Below, one piece after another: positions 1 through 7,879 of a DNA stretch of 64,000 nt. Each line of letters opens with the position of its first letter. The first letter of the stretch is position 1. The notes beneath the pieces are model-generated. The model saw only the letters and a list, made by a program, of their open reading frames with translations. It was not told where the DNA came from and did not search any database. The stretch is from NCBI GenBank assembly GCA_028278555.1, contig JANQEA010000019.1:56817-120816 (forward strand), in the 5' to 3' direction. The DNA is from Candidatus Bipolaricaulota bacterium. GTDB lineage: Bacteria; Bipolaricaulota; Bipolaricaulia; UBA7950; UBA9294. The position numbers were made by a program, and so were the translations under genes.

Positions 1-2
1 GG

Positions 3-500
3 CATTGCTTACGAATGGGGCGTCTGTCAATCCGGATTGCTGAGAAACTGGGCCTCCAGGGGCAACCGCTCATCGATATCTCTTACGCGGCTTACCTTCA
101 CGACATCGGGAAGGTCCGAGTGCCCGGCGAAATCCTAGGGAAGGAAGGGCATCTCGATGACGACGAATGGGAGGAGATGAAGAAGCATCCGGATCATGGC
201 GCTGACATGTTGAGGGAGAAGGAATTCCTCAGAGCAGCAGCCGTGATTGTGCGGGCACACCACGAGCGATACGACGGGTCGGGCTATCCGCGCGGCCTCA
301 AGGAGGACGAGATTCCGATCGGGGCTCGGATTATCGCAGTGGTCGATACCTACGATGCGATCACATCGGTCCGACCGTACCAGAAGGCCCAGGCGAAGGA
401 AGAGGCGATCGAGGAGCTGAAGAAGGAAGCAGGCACCCAGTTCGATCCGAAGGTCGTTGAGACCTTCATTGAGATCATCGGTGGGGATGATGCAGCGTAG
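3..500 (+). CDS. HD-GYP domain protein, 5' end outside the window
   Basis: This is the C-terminal part of an HD-GYP domain, the class of metal-dependent phosphodiesterases that hydrolyse cyclic di-GMP. The frame is open from base 3, where an in-frame histidine codon precedes the first ATG at 15. Family alignment puts that histidine at the start of the HD-GYP helix, so the true start lies upstream. Counting from the ATG, the HD pair is at residues 29-30 in YLHDIGK. The GYP signature is at 90-92 in HHERYDGSGYP, and the downstream DTYDAITS motif is at about 111-118. All catalytic motifs visible here are intact. Any N-terminal sensor or receiver domain is off the edge, so the signal input is unknown. 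Confidence 0.9.
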   Translation, partial: HCLRMGRLSIRIAEKLGLQGQPLIDISYAAYLHDIGKVRVPGEILGKEGHLDDDEWEEMKKHPDHGADMLREKEFLRAAAVIVRAHHERYDGSGYPRGLKEDEIPIGARIIAVVDTYDAITSVRPYQKAQAKEEAIEELKKEAGTQFDPKVVETFIEIIGGDDAA

Positions 501-666
501 GATTCTTTCCTCTCGTTGGCGTCACGTCCTCGTCCTGATTCCGCTTGGGCTGGCGATCGGCCTTGCTATCGGGCTGATCTTTCGCGACATCCTCTACGGC
601 GTCGCCGTTGGTGGGGGCATGGGGGCTGCGTTCGGGCTCCTTCTCGCGCTCCGGAATCCACGCTAG
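487..666 (+). CDS. Small two-helix membrane protein
   Basis: A 59-residue protein with a basic start (MMQRRILSSRWRH) and two glycine-rich hydrophobic stretches, at about residues 14-31 and 36-54. It ends with a basic tail. It probably spans the inner membrane as a helical hairpin. The chosen ATG at 487 overlaps the last 14 bases of the HD-GYP gene, which suggests translational coupling. An ATG 30 bases further upstream is possible but would add charged residues with no better ribosome site. No family is recognised and no function is proposed. Confidence 0.55.
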   Translation: MMQRRILSSRWRHVLVLIPLGLAIGLAIGLIFRDILYGVAVGGGMGAAFGLLLALRNPR

Positions 667-676
667 GCAAGCAAAA

Positions 677-700
677 CCGCCCCAGCGATTGCCGGGGCGG
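677..700 (-). terminator. Rho-independent terminator for the minus-strand gene
   Basis: A perfect 7-bp stem (CCGCCCC with GGGGCGG) closes a 10-base loop. Read on the minus strand it is followed by TTTTG, so it ends the cPGS-like gene. The plus-strand genes converge on it and may also use it. Confidence 0.75.
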
Positions 701-723
701 CGTTCACATCCAAGTCCTTCTTG

Positions 724-2043
724 CTACGAGAGCTCCAACCTGCGATCGATCACGCCCTCCAGGTTCGGGAGTCCGATCTCCTGCAGCTCGTAGCGGACGC
801 GCGTCACCGGAACCTTGAACGTGAGGAGTCGGCCGAGGTCGATTGGCGTTCCGATGACGACGGCGTCGCACTCGGTTCGATCGACGGTCTCCTGGAGGTC
901 GCGGATCTGGTCTGCGCCGTAGCCCATCGCCGGAAGGAGCGTTCCGATCCGCGGGTACTTCCGATAGGTCTCGGCGATCGAATCGACGGTGTACGGCCGC
1001 GGGTCGACGAGTTCCTCGGCGCCGAACCGCTGCGCTGCGATGACGCCCGCACCATACTCCATCTCCCCGTGGGTCAGCGTCGGGCCGTCCTCGATGACCA
1101 GGACCCGCTTCCCGCGGATGATCGACGGATCGTCGACCTGGATCGGCGACGCCGCCTCGATGATCGTCGCATGCGGGTTGTGATCGACGACGTTGTCGCG
1201 AACGAAGAGGATGTCGTCGAGCGAGGCGGTGTCGACCTTGTTGATCACGACCACGTCGGCGATCCGGAGGTCGATCCCGCTCGGGTAGTAGAGGAGTTCG
1301 TGCCCGGCACGGTGCGGATCGACCACGACGATCGACAGGTCGGCCTTGTAGAAGGAGAAGTCGTTGTTTCCGCCGTCCCAGATGACGACGTCGGCCTCGG
1401 TTTCCGCCTGGCGGAGGATCTTCTCGTAATCGACGCCGGCATAGACGATCGTCCCGTTGGCGATGTGCGGCTCGTACTCCTCGCGTTCCTCGATCGTGCA
1501 CTCGTGCGTGTCGAGATCGTCGAACGTCTCGAAGCGTTGGACCTCCTGCTTGACGAGATCGCCGTAGGGCATCGGGTGGCGGATGACGGCGACCTTCTTG
1601 CCTTTCTTCTTCAGGATCTCGCTGACGCGCCGCGTCGTCTGGCTTTTCCCCGAGCCGGTCCGGACGGCGGTGATCGAGATGAGCGGCTTGGTCGACTCGA
1701 CCATGGTCGACGCTGGTCCGAGGAGCATGAAGTCGGCCCCGGCCGCGTTGACGATGGCGGATCGCTCCATCACGTACTGGTTCGACACGTCGCTGTAACT
1801 GAAGACGACGATGTCGATCTCCTTCTCCGCGATCAGTTCGGTCAGCTCGTCTTCGGCGTGGATCGGGATCCCCGCCGGGTACAGCTCGCCTGAGAGCTCG
1901 GGGGGATACGTCCGGCCTTCGATGTCCGGAATCTGGGTCGCGGTGAATGCGACGACCTCGTAGTCCTCGTTCCCGCGGAAGTAGGTGTTGAAGTTATGGA
2001 AGTCGCGCCCCGCAGCTCCCATGATGATGACGCGCTTTCGCAT
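724..2043 (-). CDS. Cyclic 2,3-diphosphoglycerate synthetase-like GTPase
   Basis: A 439-residue protein of the family annotated as cyclic 2,3-diphosphoglycerate synthetase. In methanogens this enzyme makes the cyclic thermolyte from 2,3-bisphosphoglycerate and ATP. The N-terminal third (residues 1-115) looks like a Rossmann-type nucleotide-binding region starting RVIIMGAAGRD. A P-loop follows at 126-134 (AVRTGSGKS), then a G3E-GTPase-like core with a VINKVD motif. The start at 2043 has an AAGGGGGA ribosome site eight bases upstream. The gene stands alone and ends at a strong terminator. Whether the product makes the cyclic compound in this organism is not shown by the sequence. The same fold in bacteria could have another small-molecule substrate. 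Confidence 0.8.
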   Translation of the reverse strand: MRKRVIIMGAAGRDFHNFNTYFRGNEDYEVVAFTATQIPDIEGRTYPPELSGELYPAGIPIHAEDELTELIAEKEIDIVVFSYSDVSNQYVMERSAIVNAAGADFMLLGPASTMVESTKPLISITAVRTGSGKSQTTRRVSEILKKKGKKVAVIRHPMPYGDLVKQEVQRFETFDDLDTHECTIEEREEYEPHIANGTIVYAGVDYEKILRQAETEADVVIWDGGNNDFSFYKADLSIVVVDPHRAGHELLYYPSGIDLRIADVVVINKVDTASLDDILFVRDNVVDHNPHATIIEAASPIQVDDPSIIRGKRVLVIEDGPTLTHGEMEYGAGVIAAQRFGAEELVDPRPYTVDSIAETYRKYPRIGTLLPAMGYGADQIRDLQETVDRTECDAVVIGTPIDLGRLLTFKVPVTRVRYELQEIGLPNLEGVIDRRLELS

Positions 2044-2148
2044 GGTTCGTTCCCCCTTGTCGGCTGAGTGGCCGGATTATACGAGCCGCCCGAAACGCCG
2101 TCCACGACCCCGGTTGTCGGCATGGAGGGCCGCCCGTATGATCGATGC

Positions 2149-2658
2149 ATGTCGATCGCGAACCTGATCACGATCTCTCGCGGGCTGGCGATCATCCCGC
2201 TCATCATCCTGCTCGCCAACGGCCACCGTTGGGCCGCGTGGTGGCTGTTCGGGTTCGCGAGTCTCACCGACCTGATCGACGGCTACGTCGCTCGGGCAAG
2301 AGATGAGGTCACGCGTCTCGGCCAGGCGCTCGATCCGCTGGTCGACAAAGCACTCTACGTTTCGCTCCTGTGCACGCTCTACGCGATCGGAGATGTCCCG
2401 CTCTGGGCGCTGATCGCGTTCTTCGTCCCCCAGGCAACGCTGGCGCTCGGCGCGCTCGTGCTCCGCTTGGGACGGAATGCAGTTCAGCAGGCGCGGATAC
2501 CGGGGAAGGCGGCGGCGGCGCTGGCGTTCATCTCGATTGCGTTCCTGCTCGTCGAGTGGCCGGGTGGGCGGGAAATCCTCTACGCAGCGATCGCCCTGAC
2601 CTACATCGCGACGACCGATTATGTGATCTCGGGTCTGAAGCTGATGAGGGACAGGTAG
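2149..2658 (+). CDS. pgsA: CDP-alcohol phosphatidyltransferase (PgsA-like)
   Basis: A 169-residue integral membrane enzyme that joins a CDP-diacylglycerol phosphatidyl group to an alcohol, most likely glycerol 3-phosphate for phosphatidylglycerol synthesis. The complete CDP-alcohol signature is present: Asp41, Asp44-Gly45, Ala48-Arg49, Gly58, Asp62 and Asp66. Several transmembrane segments follow. The start at 2149 gives the family-typical N terminus (MSIANLITISRG). A second in-frame ATG at 2122 would add nine residues, and neither has a good ribosome site. The gene is divergent from the cPGS-like gene, about 105 bases away. Its last 14 codons are duplicated just downstream. The acceptor alcohol cannot be read from the sequence. 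Confidence 0.85.
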   Translation: MSIANLITISRGLAIIPLIILLANGHRWAAWWLFGFASLTDLIDGYVARARDEVTRLGQALDPLVDKALYVSLLCTLYAIGDVPLWALIAFFVPQATLALGALVLRLGRNAVQQARIPGKAAAALAFISIAFLLVEWPGGREILYAAIALTYIATTDYVISGLKLMRDR

Positions 2659-2806
2659 GAGTCGCAATCGTCGTCCCAGGGCGATCCCTGCGCCATGTGG
2701 CGCAGGACGACTACGTCATCTCTGGACTGAAGCTGATGAGGGGCAGGTAGGATCAGCATCTCGGTGCCAGAGCGCGATCCGGCTGCTCCTTAGGAGCAGC
2801 GATCGC
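2617..2806 (+). repeat. Tandem duplication of the pgsA 3' end with its terminator
   Basis: The last 14 codons and stop of pgsA (2617-2658) recur at 2709-2750. The two copies differ at five synonymous third positions and one missense change (Asp to Gly). Each copy is followed at similar distance by a GCGATCC motif and then a perfect 8-bp hairpin: 2687-2706 after copy one, 2782-2800 after copy two. The hairpin sequences differ completely although their position and form are kept. The unit is about 92 bases. The mostly synonymous divergence suggests the second copy is the tail of a former tandem paralogue whose body was deleted. Confidence 0.8.
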
Positions 2807-2811
2807 CCTTT
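2774..2811 (+). terminator. Hairpin terminator after the pgsA tail duplication
   Basis: GCTGCTCC-TTA-GGAGCAGC (2782-2800) forms a perfect 8-bp stem. It is extended by an outer GCGATC/GATCGC pairing (2774-2779 with 2801-2806) and followed by CCTTT. It probably stops plus-strand transcription from pgsA before the convergent rluD gene. Confidence 0.6.
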
Positions 2812-2875
2812 GACGACGTATGCGCATTCGTTCAGTTCTCTAGGACTGCGTCAAGAGCCCCGCTACGGATCTGGC

Positions 2876-3922
2876 TCATCGGCCCGCTGTGTGTGAGTGC
2901 GCGTCTTCGGGGTGTCGGCCTGAGGCTGATTCAGCCCAGGGCAACTCGACGTAGGGGTATTCGGGGAACTCCGGTGGGATTGGCGCCTCGAGCCGGAGCG
3001 GCTCTCCCGACTGAGGGTGGCGGACGGTCAGCCGCCACGCATGCAGGAACATTCGCGAACGCCCAAGGGCGTTCGCGGATCGCCCTCGAGAGGCGAATGC
3101 AGCTTCACCTTTTCCTTCCGAGTTCCAGTCGAGAGGAGATCCGGCGGGGCATTCTTTCGAAGCACTCCCATAGATTTCGTCGCCGACCACGGGGTGCTCG
3201 ATGTACTGAAGGTGGACGCGGAGTTGGTGTGTCCGTCCGGTCCGTGGGCTGGCGAGAAGGAGCGTTGCATCGTCGAGTCGTCGGAGGACGCGGATGTCGG
3301 TCTGCGCTGCCCTCCCCTTGGCGTGGATGGCCATCCTGCGCGGGTTGGCCGGATCGCGGCCGACCGGCGCATCGATCGTCGCTTCGTCCTCCTCGATGAC
3401 GCCACCGGCGACGGCGATGTAGGCCTTCGCCACCGAGCGATCGGCGAACTGCCGCTGGAGATTCGCCAGCGCATCCGAGGTCTTCGCGACGACGATCACG
3501 CCGCTCGTCTCCTTGTCGAGTCGGTGGACGATCCCCGGACGAGCCGGATCATCGCTTTCGGGGAGTGCTCGAGTGGCGAGGAGGCCTTCGACGAGGGTCG
3601 TTTCTTCGGTCCCGGCGCCGGGATGGACGACCAAGCCGACCGGCTTGTCGACCGCAACGAGTTGATCGTCCTCGTAGAGGATGTCGAGCGGGATCGGCTG
3701 TGGGTTGAGGACGGCGCGGTCGGCACGCTCCCAGACGATCTCGTCGCCCTCGCGGAGACGATGCGATGGCCGCACCGTCACGGCTCCCAGCACGGAAACG
3801 CTGCCGGAGCGGATCTCTCGCTGGATCTCGCTTCGCGAGCAATCGGGATGCGCATCGGCCAGGAACTGATCGAGGCGCATCCCTGCGTGTTCGGTTTCGA
3901 CGCTCAATGCAATCCGCTTCAT
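2876..3922 (-). CDS. rluD: RluD-type 23S rRNA pseudouridine synthase
   Basis: A 348-residue RluA-family enzyme that converts uridine to pseudouridine in 23S rRNA. An S4 RNA-binding domain occupies about residues 14-65. The catalytic domain carries HRLDKETSG at 133-141, with Asp136 as the nucleophile, and GRTHQLRVH at 229-237. The ATG at 3922 was chosen because sequence upstream of it has no family similarity and overlaps the nusA promoter. A stretch at residues 254-290, between VGDEIYG and LHAWRL, is longer than in typical RluD. At the DNA level it contains an 11-bp perfect palindrome (3054-3077), so it may be an in-frame repeat insertion. The gene is divergent from nusA. Assignment to RluD rather than RluB/C rests on the S4 domain plus the overall pattern. 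Confidence 0.9.
   Translation of the reverse strand: MKRIALSVETEHAGMRLDQFLADAHPDCSRSEIQREIRSGSVSVLGAVTVRPSHRLREGDEIVWERADRAVLNPQPIPLDILYEDDQLVAVDKPVGLVVHPGAGTEETTLVEGLLATRALPESDDPARPGIVHRLDKETSGVIVVAKTSDALANLQRQFADRSVAKAYIAVAGGVIEEDEATIDAPVGRDPANPRRMAIHAKGRAAQTDIRVLRRLDDATLLLASPRTGRTHQLRVHLQYIEHPVVGDEIYGSASKECPAGSPLDWNSEGKGEAAFASRGRSANALGRSRMFLHAWRLTVRHPQSGEPLRLEAPIPPEFPEYPYVELPWAESASGRHPEDAHSHTAGR
3054..3077. repeat. Perfect palindrome inside rluD
   Basis: An 11-bp perfect inverted repeat (CGCGAACGCCC with GGGCGTTCGCG) has a 2-base loop. It lies within the rluD stretch that appears inserted relative to the family (residues 254-290). It is compatible with an in-frame palindromic repeat element. 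No second copy was noticed in this window. Confidence 0.6.
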
Positions 3923-3938
3923 GCTTGACGAATCTCGT

Positions 3939-3967
3939 TTGTCGGGGTCTCGGAGCCGTCGTATAAT
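3939..3967 (+). promoter_or_regulatory. Sigma-70-type promoter of nusA
   Basis: The -35 box is TTGTCG (3939-3944) and the -10 box is a consensus TATAAT (3962-3967), with a 17-base spacer. Transcription would start near 3974. This leaves a leader of about 100 bases before the nusA start at 4077. Confidence 0.8.
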
Positions 3968-3999
3968 ATGTGGATCGCGATGGAATTGGAAGAGTGCTC

Positions 4000-4027
4000 T
4001 GTCGCCAATCTCGGCGACATTGTTTTT
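4000..4027 (+). terminator. Attenuator-like terminator in the nusA leader
   Basis: TGTCGCC (4000-4006) and GGCGACA (4013-4019) form a 7-bp stem with a 6-base loop. The stem is followed at once by TTGTTTTT (4020-4027). This is the form of an intrinsic terminator, but it lies between the nusA promoter and the nusA start. A second GC-rich hairpin (GAGGCC/GGCCTC) follows before the ribosome site. The arrangement suggests premature termination controls nusA, perhaps by NusA itself. Confidence 0.65.
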
Positions 4028-4076
4028 GGAGGGAGCGAAGCGAGGCCGGGGAGGCCTCCACGACAGGCGGGCAGAG

Positions 4077-5018
4077 ATGAACATTGAGTTTATTGAAGCG
4101 CTGGAGGAGATGGCGAAGGAGAAGGGGATCCCGCGAGAGGATCTCTACGATGCCATCCGGAAGGGTCTGGCCGTCGCCTATCAAGAAGAACACAACACCG
4201 AGGAAGAGGTCGACGTCGAGATCGATCAGCATTCGGGCGACATCTTCATCAAGGGCGAGCGGATCGAGCTGTCGAAGTTTGGCCGAATCGCGACGAAGAA
4301 GGCGGAAGAGACGATCCGCCAAGAGATCGTTCAGCGCCGCAGAGAGATCATTCACGACCTGTACGTCGGACGCGTCGGCGAGATCATCAGTGGATCGATC
4401 CACCGGTTCGAGGGGAAGGATGTCTGGGTGAACCTCGGCGAGGCGGAGGCGATCCTCCCCGACGCCGAGCGGATTCCCGGCGAGCGCTACCACGCTGGAC
4501 AGCGTCTCCGCTCCTATTTGGTCAGCGTCGAGGAGACGCAGGGCGATCCGAGGATCCTCCTTTCGCGCGCGGCGCCGGAGTTCGTCGAGCAGCTTCTCCG
4601 GCTGGAGGTCCCCGAGATCGAAGAGGGGACCCTCGTCATCCGAAAGATCGCCCGCGAGCCGGGCCGCCGGACGAAGATCGCGGTCGAATCGCTCGATCGG
4701 AACGTCGATCCGGTCGGCACCTGCGTCGGCGCGGGCGGGGCTCGCGTTCGCGTCGTCACGCGCGAGCTCTCCGGCGAGAAGATCGATTTGATCCGCTGGA
4801 GCGAGGACCTGGTCCAGTTGATGAAGAACGGCCTCGAACCGGCGTCGGTCATCTCGGCCGAATTGGATGAGGAGACCAAGTCGGCGAAGGTCCTTGTCCC
4901 GGACGACGAGCTGTCCCTCGCGATCGGGCGAGGAGGTCAGAACGTCCGGCTGACGGCGAAGCTGATCGGGTACGACGTCTCGGTGACGAGCCCGTCTGAA
5001 TCCGAGGAAGAGGCGTAA
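4077..5018 (+). CDS. nusA: Transcription elongation/termination factor NusA
   Basis: A 313-residue NusA that binds RNA polymerase and nascent RNA, modulating pausing, termination and antitermination. The N-terminal polymerase-binding domain covers about residues 1-98. The S1 domain is at about 100-165 (VGRVGEIISGSIHRFEGKD). KH1 has DPVGTCVGAGGARV at 211-224 and KH2 has LAIGRGGQNVRL at 281-292. It ends in a short acidic tail and lacks the C-terminal acidic repeats of the E. coli protein, like most NusA proteins. The frame is open back to 3921, but the start at 4077 (MNIEFIEALEEMA) matches the family. The usual rimP upstream and infB downstream are absent, so the normal nusA operon is broken up here. 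Confidence 0.95.
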   Translation: MNIEFIEALEEMAKEKGIPREDLYDAIRKGLAVAYQEEHNTEEEVDVEIDQHSGDIFIKGERIELSKFGRIATKKAEETIRQEIVQRRREIIHDLYVGRVGEIISGSIHRFEGKDVWVNLGEAEAILPDAERIPGERYHAGQRLRSYLVSVEETQGDPRILLSRAAPEFVEQLLRLEVPEIEEGTLVIRKIAREPGRRTKIAVESLDRNVDPVGTCVGAGGARVRVVTRELSGEKIDLIRWSEDLVQLMKNGLEPASVISAELDEETKSAKVLVPDDELSLAIGRGGQNVRLTAKLIGYDVSVTSPSESEEEA

Positions 5019-5037
5019 CTCGGTTCTGACCGAACAC

Positions 5038-7842
5038 ATGAAACCACTCAAGGAGCGGCTTCTCGGCGGCGTCTTCCGCATCGGCCGCTACTACGCGTGG
5101 TGGGTTCTTCTCGCGATGCTCGTGTTGACGGGCTTTGGGATCTACTTCGCGAAGGATGTCCCGCTCCGAAGCGCTATCTTCGATCTTCTCCCGAGGAACG
5201 ACCCGCTGATCGAGGAGTACCAGGAGAACGAGCAGTACTTCGCGCAGAGTAACTTCGTTGGTCTCCTTCTGACGCTCATCGATGAGATCCCCGAGGACGA
5301 GCGCGAGGCGAAGCTCCTCGCGGCAGCAGCGGCAATCGCCGTGGAACTCGAAAAGGATCCGGAATTCGTCGAGGTCAAGTATCTCCAGAATCTCTCGCCC
5401 GAGATCCCCGACCAGTACGTCCATCTGTTCGAACTGACGCAGGAGGAGCTCGGACGGATTGAGGAGAGCATCCGGCTGGCAGGGGAAATGGTCGCCGGCG
5501 GAACCGACATCTCGATCCTCCCCGACACGACGCTCGGAGCCGTCTACGCTGAGATCAGTCGCGGATTCACCGAGGCGCTCTATGGAGGGAGCTTCGCCGA
5601 GGCGGGCGGGCTCTCGGGGGAGGAGATCGATACGCAGCTGGCGGAGTTCTCCGCTCTGAACACGGGGATCCTGCGGACGATCGATGCACTCCCCACGCTC
5701 CCGGATGTCACTGAAGCGGTGGAGTCGCTGACGAGCCTCTTCGCCCCGACAGCCGACTCCGAGCCGAGGGCGCCGACGGCCCTCTTCTCCGACGATCGGC
5801 TGCGCCTGCTGATGACGGCGCAGCCGCGCTACCCATCGCAGCGCGGCGTCGAGTACTCGACGTTGGTGATCCGGAAGGTCGACGAGGCGCTTGAGCGTGC
5901 CGACCCTGCATCGCTCGGCGTTCGGGTTGGCATCACCGGAGCCTATCCGTTCAACACCGAGACGAATGACGTTGTGAACGCCGACATGCTGCGGACGACG
6001 ATCATCTCGTCGATCGGCGTCTTCGTCATCTTCCTGATCGCGTTCGGGTCGTTCTTCTACAGCGTCGTGGCCGTCGTTCCGCTGTTGATCAGCGTCGTTC
6101 TGACGATGTGCTGGGCGAAGCTCGCGGTTGGCGGGTTCAACCTCGTGACGACCTTCCTCCCGGCGTTGGTGCTCGGCCTCGGGATCGACTACGCGATCCA
6201 CATCATCTCGCGCTATTCCGAGGAGAGAGGGAACGGGAAGTCGCTCAACCGAGCCCTCTATGCTGCGGTTCTGCACAAGGGCGAAGCGTCGTTCTACGCG
6301 GCGCTGACGACGTCGCTCGTATTCCTCGGCTTGTTGACGGCGAATTCGCGCGCCCTGTTCGAGATGGGAGCGATCACGAGCGTCGGCGTGCTGCTTGCCT
6401 TCCTGTCGACGCTCTTCTTGCTCCCCGCGCTGATCACGCTGTCGCACTTCCTGGTCCGGGGCCGGCGGCGGGAGAACATCTCGACGTACTCAACCCGGCT
6501 GACCGGCCTGTTCCGTCAGGTGACTGCGCGGGGGCGGGCGATCTTCGTGATCGTGCTCGTGCTGACGTTCTTCGTGGCCTTTCAGGCGGCGCGGACGTCG
6601 TTCGTCTTCTCGAGCTACGATCTGGTGCCGACGGTCGAGTCGCAGACCGTGATGGACGAGATTCTCGAGAGCTTCTCGCTGATCCCGACCGGGATCGGGA
6701 GCTACTACACGTTCTTCGCATCCACGGAGGAGGAACTGCGGACGATTGTCGACAGTCTGCCGATGCACCCGATGGTCGAGGGGGTCGACTCGGCAGCGAC
6801 GCTACTGCCTGTCGACCTGACGGCGCAGCAACAGGTCCTCAACAGCCTCGATCTCGATGCCTACGTGAGACAGCTCGGCGCACTGAACGAGAGCTTCGAG
6901 CAGCGGTCGGCCGCGCTTGCCGAGATCCGGACACTCCTCGCGCAGTTCGGGCTGCTGCAGTACGCCGCATCACTGAACGGCCAGGTCGATGTCGCGTTGG
7001 CAAGCAGCGAAGCGCTGTCTCAATTGCGTGCGATCCAGGGAGAACTTGCGGCTCTGAACGTTGACCGGACGTCGCTGGAGGTCCGCGAGCTGCAGGCGGC
7101 ACTGACCGACCTCGACGCGAATCTGGAGGAGCTCCGTGACCTCCCGCCTGTGGAGATGCTCCTTCGGAACATCCTCCTCGCCTATCCGGAGGGAATTCGG
7201 ACGCGATACCTGACGCCCGAGGGTGATTTCGTCGTCCAGGTCCGCGTTCGACAGGACATCTTCGAGGCCGACAACATGGACGAGTTCAACCGATTCGCCG
7301 ACTCGTTTGCCGACGACTACTTCGGCATGCCGATGGTCGTGCAGCAGCTGGAAGGCTACATGAAGCGAGACTTCTTCCTATCGACGTTGATCGCTGTCGT
7401 CATCATCATCCTGTTGTTGCGGGTCAGTCTGCGGGGGTGGATCCGCGCACTGCTGGCCGGGGCGCCGCTCGTGCTCGGCTACATCTGGATGCTCGGTGGG
7501 ATGCGTCTTCTGTCGATGGACTTCAACTTCCTGTCGATCACGATCTCGCCACTTCTGATCGGGATTGGGGTCGACAACGGAATCCACATTCTCCACCGAA
7601 CGGTGGAGGAGCACCGCGTGAAGGCGGAGGGGGCGATCGAACGAGGAGCCGGGACAACGGCCGTCGCGGTGATCGTCACGACGCTGACGACGATGCTCGT
7701 CTTCGGGAGCCTGATGATGGCGCGGACGCCCGGCCTGAGAATCCTCGGTGCGTCGGCGCTGCTCGGCATCGGCTTCGCCCTCCTGTTCAGCCTTCTCTTT
7801 CTGCCGGCTGCTCTGCGGGTTGAGGGAGGCAAGCGGGTATAA
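5038..7842 (+). CDS. RND/MMPL-family exporter
   Basis: A 934-residue predicted exporter of the RND superfamily (COG1033-like, related to MmpL and hopanoid transporter proteins). The duplicated layout is visible. A first transmembrane helix (about residues 18-36) is followed by a large extracytoplasmic loop and a helix bundle with GLGIDYAIHI near residue 381. A second loop with coiled-coil character and a second bundle with LIGIGVDNGIHIL follow. The acidic residue in each GxGxDxxIH-type motif is the presumed proton relay. It starts 19 bases after nusA and probably shares its transcript. No periplasmic adaptor or outer-membrane channel gene lies beside it. The cargo, possibly lipids, is unknown. 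Confidence 0.85.
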   Translation: MKPLKERLLGGVFRIGRYYAWWVLLAMLVLTGFGIYFAKDVPLRSAIFDLLPRNDPLIEEYQENEQYFAQSNFVGLLLTLIDEIPEDEREAKLLAAAAAIAVELEKDPEFVEVKYLQNLSPEIPDQYVHLFELTQEELGRIEESIRLAGEMVAGGTDISILPDTTLGAVYAEISRGFTEALYGGSFAEAGGLSGEEIDTQLAEFSALNTGILRTIDALPTLPDVTEAVESLTSLFAPTADSEPRAPTALFSDDRLRLLMTAQPRYPSQRGVEYSTLVIRKVDEALERADPASLGVRVGITGAYPFNTETNDVVNADMLRTTIISSIGVFVIFLIAFGSFFYSVVAVVPLLISVVLTMCWAKLAVGGFNLVTTFLPALVLGLGIDYAIHIISRYSEERGNGKSLNRALYAAVLHKGEASFYAALTTSLVFLGLLTANSRALFEMGAITSVGVLLAFLSTLFLLPALITLSHFLVRGRRRENISTYSTRLTGLFRQVTARGRAIFVIVLVLTFFVAFQAARTSFVFSSYDLVPTVESQTVMDEILESFSLIPTGIGSYYTFFASTEEELRTIVDSLPMHPMVEGVDSAATLLPVDLTAQQQVLNSLDLDAYVRQLGALNESFEQRSAALAEIRTLLAQFGLLQYAASLNGQVDVALASSEALSQLRAIQGELAALNVDRTSLEVRELQAALTDLDANLEELRDLPPVEMLLRNILLAYPEGIRTRYLTPEGDFVVQVRVRQDIFEADNMDEFNRFADSFADDYFGMPMVVQQLEGYMKRDFFLSTLIAVVIIILLLRVSLRGWIRALLAGAPLVLGYIWMLGGMRLLSMDFNFLSITISPLLIGIGVDNGIHILHRTVEEHRVKAEGAIERGAGTTAVAVIVTTLTTMLVFGSLMMARTPGLRILGASALLGIGFALLFSLLFLPAALRVEGGKRV

Positions 7843-7879
7843 TGCGCGGTGGATGGGTGTTGAAGGAGTGTGAAGAGCA

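Noticed and set aside
4849..6447. Antisense open frame opposite nusA end and the RND exporter
   Set aside because: Composition is dominated by Arg, Glu and Asp as expected of a shadow frame. The opposite strand encodes recognisable membrane helices.
7815..7843. Promoter for rny at TATAAT 7838-7843
   Set aside because: No -35 hexamer at 16-18 bases. TTGAGG at 7820 is only 12 bases away. Kept only as a note under rny.
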